Assembly: GCA_029260695.1 (NCBI GenBank)
Contig: JAJDCT010000003.1
Location: 1 to 6,340, forward strand
From: Phycisphaeraceae bacterium
GTDB lineage: Bacteria > Planctomycetota > Phycisphaerae > Phycisphaerales > Phycisphaeraceae
Direction: 5' to 3'
Length of the DNA: 6,340 nt
In this document: positions 1-4,469 of the stretch, one piece after another
Numbering within the stretch: position 1 is the stretch's first letter
Layout of the letters: every line of letters begins with the position of its first letter
The notes under the pieces: model-generated
Seen by the model: only the letters and a program-made list of their open reading frames with translations
Database searches by the model: none
What the model was told of the DNA's origin: nothing
Made by a program: the position numbers and the translations under genes

Positions 1-159
1 GGGTTTGACGTCAACGGTGCCCCAACGTATCTCGGATGGGACTCCTATGTGGCTCCAGGCGGAGATTTTCGCGGATTTCAAGGGAGAGTAAGAGGCTTAA
101 CCGTCGATCTATGCCGTATCCAACGTGTAATATCCTTAGAGGACAGCAAAAATCCATAG
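1..159 (+). CDS. C-terminal end of a gene entering from the left, LamG-like tail
   Basis: Frame 1 is open from the first base to a TAG at 157-159, giving 52 residues with no start inside the window. The peptide has the pattern YLGWDSY, then GGDFRGFQGRVRG, then a short strand and a polar end. This resembles the last strands of concanavalin/LamG-like domains, where 'lgig...FxGxidevrly..Ls..Ei' is typical, but the usual ending ('drALsdaEi') is poorly kept. I therefore infer, without certainty, the end of a secreted carbohydrate- or surface-binding protein. The next gene starts 72 bp downstream on the same strand. Other frames here are open only over short stretches and resemble nothing. The assignment depends on sequence outside the window. 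Confidence 0.42.
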   Translation, partial: GFDVNGAPTYLGWDSYVAPGGDFRGFQGRVRGLTVDLCRIQRVISLEDSKNP

Positions 160-213
160 ATATTATTATCTCGTTGGCTGTGATTATCAGACACATTTAC
201 CTACACAGCATAC

Positions 214-237
214 ATATGAATATATGAATATATGAAT
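214..237 (+). repeat. three perfect 8-bp tandem repeats (ATATGAAT) carrying ATG codons
   Basis: ATATGAAT occurs three times in immediate succession. Each unit contains an ATG (216, 224, 232). Because the unit is 8 bp, the three ATGs lie in three different frames. The first two read ATG-AAT-ATA-TGA, and each TGA overlaps the ATG of the next unit. Only the third ATG opens the 211-codon gene. No Shine-Dalgarno is evident upstream of any of them. Confidence 0.9.
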
Positions 238-867
238 AATTTACTTAAATATCTGCTCGTCTTTACGTTAGGCATGATTGCTGGGGTCTTGCTATGCGTG
301 TATGGTAATATGCCACGACCTATTGACGGCGGTACCTTGGCTAAGACCAAAGAATACGATTTGGTAAATAAGCGCCAGATTTATGTGCGTATTCAAGAAT
401 ATGCGGATAGTGTCCAAGACCCCTCAATGAAGGGGCTCCAGATTGATACGAGGAAATCTGGCCGTATGCTTGATATGTCACGAATGCCTCTCAGCATTTT
501 ATCATCCAATACACTCTCCAATACACATGGGGGTAGCAGTGGCAGTATTGCTTATTGGCTGGTAACTTCTTATCGGCTACGGGGCAAGCAAGATTGGATG
601 CATTCAAGCATCGATAGTGTAATTAACTACCCATTACTCTTTGATAGTGAGTCATATGGATATAAACAAGGCTTGGGTGTTGGCCAAATCCTATACTGCA
701 ATGGTTCTGTTAAATACGGATATTTGCCGACAATCTGTCGCTCGGACATTCTTGAAGCAGTTGACGGTAGCTTCATAATTGAAATCTCGATACCCGAGAA
801 TGATGACCGATTTCCATATGGGACGGAAATTGCTGGATTGCGTGCCCAGGAACTATTTCCAAATTAG
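232..867 (+). CDS. membrane-anchored protein with a prepilin-like C-terminal motif, unknown function
   Basis: The product is 211 residues. Residues 6-24 form one hydrophobic segment after a short N-terminus with a lysine, so the protein is probably an N-anchored or signal-anchored envelope protein. No lipobox or type IV prepilin cleavage site is visible. Residues 134-163 (PLLFD ... GQILYCNGSVKYG) resemble the end of planctomycete prepilin-like (DUF1559/H-X9-DG) proteins, which usually read 'H..GgNVLYaDGSV'. Here the histidine is absent and the Asp is replaced by Asn, so the match is partial. Residues 85-115 are rich in Ser, Thr and Asn. Base composition is clearly more AT-rich than the genes to the right, which suggests a recently acquired or weakly constrained gene. 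ATG 232 is the only in-frame start near the 5' end; it lies in the 8-bp repeat and has no clear ribosome binding site. The stop codon runs into the AGGGAAAGAAACGG repeat. Function unknown. Confidence 0.72.
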   Translation: MNNLLKYLLVFTLGMIAGVLLCVYGNMPRPIDGGTLAKTKEYDLVNKRQIYVRIQEYADSVQDPSMKGLQIDTRKSGRMLDMSRMPLSILSSNTLSNTHGGSSGSIAYWLVTSYRLRGKQDWMHSSIDSVINYPLLFDSESYGYKQGLGVGQILYCNGSVKYGYLPTICRSDILEAVDGSFIIEISIPENDDRFPYGTEIAGLRAQELFPN

Positions 868-879
868 GGAAAGAAACGG
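866..879 (+). repeat. 14-bp direct repeat, left copy (AGGGAAAGAAACGG)
   Basis: This is an exact match to 1191-1204, where the same 14 bases lead into the REP-like hairpin of the RAYT transposase. Here the palindrome does not follow: the sequence continues CGGAGATG. The copy overlaps the last two bases of the stop codon of the preceding gene. It may be a truncated REP unit or the scar of an insertion or deletion. Confidence 0.75.
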
Positions 880-1004
880 CGGAGATGAGGGGGCGGGAGT
901 GCTCGGTAGAAAACCTCTTAATTGACGCCAGAGGATCATCATATTGTGCGTGAAGCAGTTACCCTGCCCCCAAGTGTTGTACCAAAGTTTATGTTAACCG
1001 AACC

Positions 1005-1190
1005 GTGCTTTGGTATTGGCCCGCGTTTGAGATAGCAGGCGAGAATCATGTGCGAGTCACAGTCGGCGATGATCTGGCCCTTGGGGAAGCGGGTGTATGT
1101 GCAGGTCGTCGGCTTTTTGCTGCTGCGTTCGCGTCGGCGGACGAAGTATGGGGTGATGCGTGAGGACTCGAAGCCGGTGGAGTCAGTGAC
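1005..1190 (-). pseudogene. remnant of a DDE transposase (IS4/IS5-like), catalytic-domain fragment
   Basis: On the minus strand, reading from 1190 down to 1005, about 62 codons encode TDSTGFESSRITPYFVRRR, then TYTRFPKGQIIADCDSHMIL and KRGPIP. This is the pattern around the first catalytic Asp of DDE transposases of the IS4/IS5 type: 'DsTGlEs...yf..R', 'yxKl.ivvD..tHlil', 'rGP..D'. The first catalytic Asp is encoded at 1182-1184. The similarity begins exactly where the AGGGAAAGAAACGG repeat ends (1190/1191), and everything upstream of the Asp motif is missing. Downstream the similarity fades after KRGPIPKH, and the frame closes at a stop at 939-941. There is no second catalytic Asp, no Glu and no visible terminal inverted repeat, so this is a dead fragment. 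The family assignment rests on recognised motifs, not on a search. Confidence 0.7.
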
Positions 1191-1204
1191 AGGGAAAGAA
1201 ACGG
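1191..1204 (+). repeat. 14-bp direct repeat, right copy, head of the REP-like unit
   Basis: AGGGAAAGAAACGG is identical to 866-879. Here it runs directly into the palindrome at 1199-1219, so it is probably the conserved head that precedes the hairpin in this REP-like unit. It also marks the point where the similarity of the minus-strand DDE transposase remnant breaks off. Confidence 0.75.
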
Positions 1205-1219
1205 GGTCAGACCCCGTTT
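1199..1219 (+). repeat. REP-like palindrome upstream of the RAYT transposase
   Basis: The sequence AAACGGGGT-CAG-ACCCCGTTT forms a perfect 9-bp stem with a 3-nt loop; G1198 and T1220 could add a wobble pair. GGGGTCAGACCCC-type palindromes are commonly seen next to REP-associated Y1 transposases (TnpA_REP/RAYT). Such transposases bind and cleave REP hairpins as single-stranded DNA. Its position 34 bp before the RAYT start fits a substrate or end for that enzyme. With GC-rich arms followed by TTTT, it could also stop transcription entering from the left. Confidence 0.8.
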
Positions 1220-1240
1220 TGACGGAGTAGCTAGCCGCTG

Positions 1241-1255
1241 GTAACCTCAGGTTAT
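1241..1255 (+). promoter_or_regulatory. small hairpin covering the RAYT start codon
   Basis: TAACC-TCA-GGTTA (1242-1254) is a perfect 5-bp stem with a 3-nt loop, extended by a G1241-T1255 wobble. It places the first two bases of the ATG (1254-1256) in the stem. No Shine-Dalgarno lies at a normal distance; the nearest GGAG (1224-1227) is too far away. A plausible role is to keep transposase translation low, as start-region structures do in some IS200/IS605-type genes. That role is inferred, and the stem is short. Confidence 0.4.
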
Positions 1256-1973
1256 GGCCAGAGCACCGCGTGTGGATGTCGGGGGTTACGAGTACCACGT
1301 CCTGAACCGGACTGCGGGACGTTGGCGGATGTTCCGCAAGGACAGCGACTTCGAGGCTTTTGAGCGGGTGCTGGAACAGGCGGTAGAACGCAGCGGCGGC
1401 GATGTGAAGTTGCTGACTTACTGCCTGATGGGCAACCACTGGCACCTGGTATTGAAGACCCAGGCGGACGGCGTACTCGGGCCGTTCATGCAGTGGCTGA
1501 CGACGACGCACGCGGGGCGGTATCGTGTGGCGCACCGAAGCGTCGGATCTGGGTCGCTGTATCAGGGACGTTATAAATCGTTCTTGATCCAAAGCGATGC
1601 CCATCTGCTGACGGCCTGCCGGTATGTGGAGCGGAACGCGGCACGGGCCGGGCTGGTCAAGCGGGCGGAGGATTGGCGGTGGTCGGGGCTTTGGCGTTGG
1701 AAGTTTGGTCCATTGCCGAGCAGTGATGAAGGGCCGCAGGTGCCTATCAGCGGCTGGCCGGTGGTTGGGGTGAACAAGGGTGCTCGGGGCAGGCCGAGGA
1801 ATTGGCTCCGCACGGTGAACACGCCTTTGAGCGAGGCAGAGCTGGCGGATCTACGAACGAGTGCCAACCGTTGCTCGCCCTATGGGAAAGAACGTTGGCG
1901 TGACTGGGTGGTCCGTGAGTTCGGATTGGAATCGACGGTGAGGAAACCAGGCAGGCCGAAGACGGATGTATAG
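1254..1973 (+). CDS. REP-associated tyrosine (Y1, HUH) transposase, RAYT/TnpA_REP
   Basis: The product is 239 residues and complete. It belongs to the Y1 single-strand nucleases related to IS200/IS605 TnpA. Visible landmarks are VGGYEYHVLNR near the N-terminus, the metal-binding HUH motif in GNHWHLV (His62, His64), the SLYQGRYKSFLI strand (residues 101-112), and the helix CRYVERNAARAGLV, whose Tyr124 is the expected catalytic nucleophile. WRWSGLWRW (141-149) matches the usual RAYT segment after this helix. The C-terminal 90 residues are basic and include GRPRNW and a KPGRPK tail, suited to DNA binding. Such enzymes cut and join REP hairpins as single strands; here the REP-like palindrome lies just upstream. 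All catalytic residues are present, so the protein may be active. ATG 1254 is the first start after an in-frame TAA at 1242-1244. It has no normally spaced Shine-Dalgarno and sits in a small hairpin. The gene is GC-rich, unlike the gene at 232. Confidence 0.94.
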   Translation: MARAPRVDVGGYEYHVLNRTAGRWRMFRKDSDFEAFERVLEQAVERSGGDVKLLTYCLMGNHWHLVLKTQADGVLGPFMQWLTTTHAGRYRVAHRSVGSGSLYQGRYKSFLIQSDAHLLTACRYVERNAARAGLVKRAEDWRWSGLWRWKFGPLPSSDEGPQVPISGWPVVGVNKGARGRPRNWLRTVNTPLSEAELADLRTSANRCSPYGKERWRDWVVREFGLESTVRKPGRPKTDV

Positions 1974-2034
1974 AACGCGATCAAGAATCCTGATTTGATA
2001 GCTTGGCCTTGGGCTAAACTCTGTTGATACGGTC

Positions 2035-2115
2035 GTCCCGGCTAGATGACGGACTAACAGGACGCGGACTCGACCCGGTCCCGCTGCAACCGCGCCTGCC
2101 GTTACCGCCGGGACC
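2035..2115. repeat. competing inverted repeats in the gap between RAYT and cheV
   Basis: CCGGGAC at 2108-2114 is a perfect complement of GTCCCGG at 2035-2041. The overlapping CGGGACC at 2109-2115 is a perfect complement of GGTCCCG at 2077-2083. The two 7-bp stems share the right arm and exclude each other. Neither is followed by a T-run on either strand, so a simple intrinsic terminator for cheV is not supported. The 198-bp gap (1974-2171) contains no credible coding sequence. It could be the right flank of the RAYT unit, a structured transcript end or chance in GC-rich DNA. Confidence 0.4.
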
Positions 2116-2171
2116 TCGTGGGGTTTGAATTAGACCACTGATTTGAGATAGATCAAGCGTGCTGGGGTGGT

Positions 2172-3128
2172 TCAGGCGGCTTTAGATAGGTCGCCCAGCT
2201 CCAGCTTCTGGATCCAGCTATCAACGATATGCACGAGCTTGGGGAGCTCGGGCTTGGCTATCTGTGCATTGGCGCCGCAGGCTTCGCCCTTGTGGCGTGT
2301 GTCTTCGGTGATCAGCGAGCTGAACAGCAGCACGGGCATGGCTTCCAGCCCGGGCGTGGCGCGGGTCTTGCGCGTCAGGTGCAGGCCGTCCATCTGCGGC
2401 ATCTCGATGTCGGTGATTAAGATGTCCGGCAGCTTTCGTTCGCCACGCGCGCCGGCCTGGATCGCGTCCCAACAGTCCTGCCCATTGCTAAAGAGGTTCA
2501 CCTGGGTGTACCCACTCTGGGTCAGCACGTTCTGCATGATGTTTCGGATGAACTTGGAATCCTCCGCGATGAACACGTTGATGCTCTCGCGGTCGACGCC
2601 TAACTCATTATCAACGTGTGTCACATGCAGCGTGTTCTGCATCGCGATGTGGTCGAAGATCGATTCGAAATCGAGCATGAGGACCAGCTTGCCATTGAGC
2701 TCGGTGATCCCGGTGACCGACATGTGATCGCTGCCGGTCTCCTCGGGTACGCTGCGGACAGCCTTCCAACTCATGCGGTGGATGTGTTCGACCCGCTCGA
2801 CCTTGAAGGCGGCTTGAGCGCCGTTGAACTCGGTCACGATGATGCGATGGTCATCGGAGGATTCTTTATTAACTGGGTCGATCTTGAAGTAGGTATGCAG
2901 GTCGACCAGGGGGAGCACCGCCCCGCGGAGGTTGAACATCCCCATGACATCCGCCGGCTGCCCCGGGCTTGCGGAGATGGCGACGGGCAAGATGACCTCA
3001 CGGACCTTGGCGACGTTGACGCCGTAGGACTGCTCGCCCAACCCGAAGATCAGGACCTCCAGCTCATTGGTGCCGGATTCCAGGAGGATTTCGTTGTTGG
3101 CTGCGTTGGGTGTTTCAGCGGTGGGCAT
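2172..3128 (-). CDS. cheV: CheV-like chemotaxis coupling protein (CheW domain plus receiver)
   Basis: The product is 318 residues from ATG 3128. Residues 13-165 form a CheW-type domain (LEVLIFGLGEQSYGVNVAKV, then GMFNLRGAVLPLVDL, then KLVLMLDFESIF), which links chemoreceptors to the CheA kinase. Residues 183-310 form a response-regulator receiver domain with the acidic pair Glu189-Asp190, the phosphorylatable Asp240 in ILITDIEMPQMDG, Ser270 at the Thr/Ser switch and Lys292 in the IAKP motif. This order and length match CheV, a scaffold thought to tune receptor-kinase coupling when phosphorylated. The frame stays open further upstream, but the extra part is proline-rich, overlaps the tRNA and lacks domain similarity. 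ATG 3128 has GGAG six bases upstream, whereas ATGs at 3167 and 3197 have no good site. No other chemotaxis gene is in the window. The gene is transcribed away from tRNA-His. Confidence 0.92.
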   Translation of the reverse strand: MPTAETPNAANNEILLESGTNELEVLIFGLGEQSYGVNVAKVREVILPVAISASPGQPADVMGMFNLRGAVLPLVDLHTYFKIDPVNKESSDDHRIIVTEFNGAQAAFKVERVEHIHRMSWKAVRSVPEETGSDHMSVTGITELNGKLVLMLDFESIFDHIAMQNTLHVTHVDNELGVDRESINVFIAEDSKFIRNIMQNVLTQSGYTQVNLFSNGQDCWDAIQAGARGERKLPDILITDIEMPQMDGLHLTRKTRATPGLEAMPVLLFSSLITEDTRHKGEACGANAQIAKPELPKLVHIVDSWIQKLELGDLSKAA

Positions 3129-3134
3129 GTGGGT

Positions 3135-3138
3135 CTCC
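3135..3138 (-). promoter_or_regulatory. ribosome binding site deciding the cheV start
   Basis: On the minus strand GGAG lies six bases before ATG 3126-3128. This spacing is ideal, and the two upstream in-frame ATGs lack a comparable site, so the shorter 318-residue protein is preferred. Confidence 0.65.
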
Positions 3139-3140
3139 GC

Positions 3141-3319
3141 GGTATCCGGTGGGTATCCGGTGGACATCAGGGGGGGTAATCTGGTGGGCTGAGTCATGTG
3201 ATCGGATGACCTTTGAATCGACTGTTGATGGACGGTGCTTAAGCCATGCCCGGCCGGGCGGGTCCAGAATGCCCGGGTAAGTCTGGGGGGACTCCGGTGT
3301 AAGTCCGGGGTAATCCCGG
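3141..3319. repeat. cluster of short GGTAnTCCGG-like repeats upstream of cheV
   Basis: An exact 11-bp tandem duplication, GGTATCCGGTG, occupies 3141-3151 and 3152-3162. Related copies follow: GGTAATCTGG (3175-3184), GGTAAGTCTGG (3276-3286), GGTGTAAGTCCGG (3296-3308) and GGTAATCCCGG (3309-3319). GTAAGTCTGGGG (3277-3288) and GTAAGTCCGGGG (3299-3310) differ at one base and start 22 bp apart. A perfect 12-bp palindrome, GCCCGGCCGGGC, lies at 3248-3259. The cluster fills most of the space between cheV and the tRNA promoter. It could be a set of protein-binding sites or decayed tandem repeats. The stretch holds no gene. Confidence 0.6.
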
Positions 3320-3359
3320 AGGGGGTGGCTGGAGGGTGTCCAAGTGGATCCCAAGGGGT

Positions 3360-3388
3360 TTGACAGCATTTCCAGGCCGTTCTAACCT
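3360..3388 (+). promoter_or_regulatory. predicted sigma-70-type promoter of tRNA-His
   Basis: A perfect -35 box, TTGACA (3360-3365), is followed by a 17-bp spacer and TAACCT (3383-3388), which matches the -10 consensus at the first, second and last bases. Transcription would begin near 3395, about 30 bp before the mature tRNA, a normal leader length. The GC-rich sequence around it makes a chance TTGACA at this distance less likely. Confidence 0.6.
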
Positions 3389-3423
3389 CTGCCGCAGGCT
3401 CACTGAGCCGACCGACCGAAGTT

Positions 3424-3497
3424 GGTGGCCATAGCTCAATTGGTAGAGCACCGCGTTGTGGTCGCGGGGGTTGCGGGTTCAAGTCCCGTTGGTCACC
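3424..3497 (+). tRNA. tRNA-His (anticodon GTG)
   Basis: The full cloverleaf can be drawn. The acceptor stem is 3425-3431 with 3490-3496. The D arm is GCTC/GAGC (3434-3449). The anticodon stem CCGCG/CGCGG (3451-3455, 3463-3467) flanks the loop TTGTGGT with anticodon GTG at 3458-3460. The T arm is GCGGG-TTCAAGT-CCCGT (3473-3489). The extra 5' G (3424) pairs with discriminator C73 (3497), the identity signature of bacterial tRNA-His read by histidyl-tRNA synthetase. The acceptor stem has one G-T wobble (3428/3493). CCA is not encoded (the sequence continues CTTG), so it must be added enzymatically. The gene lies 87 bp upstream of the mlaE start on the same strand, so read-through is possible. 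Confidence 0.97.
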
Positions 3498-3514
3498 CTT
3501 GTTTGGATGTCAGA

Positions 3515-3541
3515 GCCCGGGTCAGGGTATCGGACCTGGGC
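3515..3541 (+). terminator. hairpin after tRNA-His, possible weak terminator or processing structure
   Basis: The arms at 3515-3523 and 3533-3541 form a 9-bp stem (GCCCGGGTC against GACCTGGGC) with one G-T wobble and a 9-nt loop. It starts 17 bp after the tRNA. No T-run follows, so it is not a standard intrinsic terminator. It could slow or partly stop tRNA transcription, or define the 5' end of an mlaE transcript. Confidence 0.4.
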
Positions 3542-3583
3542 ATATGGCGAGATAACCTGTCCGAGCGGATCCCCCGGAAATGG

Positions 3584-4420
3584 ATGTCCGTGATGCTTTT
3601 AGCTCAATCTTCGGTGGTCTGGTGGCGGATCCGCCGTGACGTGGAGGGTTTCGGGCGTTTCGTAAGTTTCTGCATAGCTGCTGGGGGTTGGACCATGCGG
3701 GGCGCGGGGGGTTACGGCCGAATGAAGCTGCTGATCCCCCAACTCTTCCAGGTCGGGACACTCAGCATCCCCGTGGTGGCACTGGTCGGCGCGTTCGTGG
3801 GTGCGGTCCTTGGTGTCGAGATGTTCAGTCAGTTTCAGGCGTTCGGCCAGGAGACACGTCTCGGCGGGGTCATTCATATATCCGTGGTTAAGCAGATCGG
3901 CCCGGTGCTCGCCGCGGTGATGATCGCCGGGCGGGTCGGTGGTGCGGTCAGTGCCGAGCTGGGGTCGATGCGCGTCACCGAACAGCTCGACGCCCTGCGC
4001 GTCATGGGCAGCGATCCGATACGGCACCTGGTCGTCCCCCGTGTGCTGGCCTGCTTGATTATGGTCCCCGTGCTCACCGTCTTCAGCGACCTGCTGGGTA
4101 TCTGCGGGAGCTGGCTTGTCGTGGTTCAGGGCTTTGGCGTCGATTCGGAGGAGTATTGGAAGTTTTCCGGCCAATTCGTCGGCAACTGGGACGTCTTCAC
4201 AGGCCTGATTAAGAGCGTCGTCTTCGGGTTGGCGATCGGTCTGATCAGTTGCTACAAGGGCTTTAACTGCGGCACGGGCGCTTCGGGGGTCGGACGCGCC
4301 GCCACCGACTCATTCGTTGTCAGCTTCATCACCATCATCGTCGCCAACTTCTTCCTCGCCAAGTTCATGAATGACATGTACACCATCATCTACGGGCACG
4401 CCGCGCTTGGGATGGGTTAA
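3584..4420 (+). CDS. mlaE: MlaE/YrbE-family ABC transporter permease
   Basis: The product is 278 residues from ATG 3584, close to the usual 250-270 of the family. MlaE is the inner-membrane permease of the Mla/MCE phospholipid transport system and works with an ATPase (MlaF) and an MCE-domain protein (MlaD). Visible features are an N-terminal amphipathic segment (GFGRFVSFC), QLFQVGTLSIPVVALVGAFVGAVLG (split here: residues 54-77), the conserved IGPVLAAVMIAGRVGGA followed by AELGSM (106-129), and the family signature EQLDALRVMGSDPIRHLVVP (133-152). Further hydrophobic segments lie near 154-181, 204-227 and 243-262. The frame is open back through the tRNA, so the start is uncertain: ATG 3584 and ATG 3593 both keep the amphipathic helix, and neither has a strong Shine-Dalgarno. 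The usual partners mlaF and mlaD do not follow; the next gene converges from the other strand. Confidence 0.92.
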   Translation: MSVMLLAQSSVVWWRIRRDVEGFGRFVSFCIAAGGWTMRGAGGYGRMKLLIPQLFQVGTLSIPVVALVGAFVGAVLGVEMFSQFQAFGQETRLGGVIHISVVKQIGPVLAAVMIAGRVGGAVSAELGSMRVTEQLDALRVMGSDPIRHLVVPRVLACLIMVPVLTVFSDLLGICGSWLVVVQGFGVDSEEYWKFSGQFVGNWDVFTGLIKSVVFGLAIGLISCYKGFNCGTGASGVGRAATDSFVVSFITIIVANFFLAKFMNDMYTIIYGHAALGMG

Positions 4421-4431
4421 AAGATCGGCCC

Positions 4432-4451
4432 GGCAAGCGGTTGCTTTTGCC
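4432..4451. terminator. possible terminator between convergent mlaE and sppA
   Basis: GGCAAGC (4432-4438) pairs with GCTT (4443-4446) and GCC (4449-4451) around a GGTT loop. This gives a 7-bp stem with a two-T bulge. On the minus strand it is followed, nine bases later, by TTTT, so it may end sppA transcription. It lies in the 49-bp gap between two convergent stop codons, where a shared terminator is expected. The stem is modest. Confidence 0.38.
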
Positions 4452-4469
4452 CCACACAAGCTGGCGCAC

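Noticed and set aside
161..202. Promoter-like boxes (TATTAT at 161-166, TTGGCT at 174-179) upstream of the gene at 232
   Set aside because: No matching partner box stands at 16-18 bp for either. In AT-rich sequence such hexamers are expected by chance.
36..227. A 63-codon open frame on the plus strand
   Set aside because: It overlaps the better-supported frame 1 fragment, has no ribosome binding site and no recognisable pattern, and merely ends in the 8-bp repeat.
1048..1230. A 60-codon open frame on the plus strand
   Set aside because: It is antisense to the DDE transposase remnant and reads through the palindrome; no independent support.
939..1604. A 221-codon open frame on the minus strand
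   Set aside because: Only its C-terminal part (about 1005-1190) resembles a transposase. The first two thirds are antisense to the intact RAYT gene and to its palindrome, so the frame is not one real protein.
2045..2084. Resemblance to the 3' end of a tmRNA (GACGGACTAA, then GGACGCGGACTCGACC)
   Set aside because: The T-arm cannot form a proper 5-bp stem with a 7-nt loop, no acceptor stem or CCA follows, and the spacing differs from real tmRNAs. Probably chance, although an attachment-site remnant cannot be fully excluded.
2167..3179. Long plus-strand open frames across cheV (2167-2727 and 2616-3179)
   Set aside because: They are antisense frames of a GC-rich gene whose minus-strand product has clear CheW and receiver domains.
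3599..4174. A 191-codon minus-strand open frame across mlaE
   Set aside because: It is antisense to the well-supported MlaE permease and is rich in His, Asp and Arg, as expected of a shadow frame.
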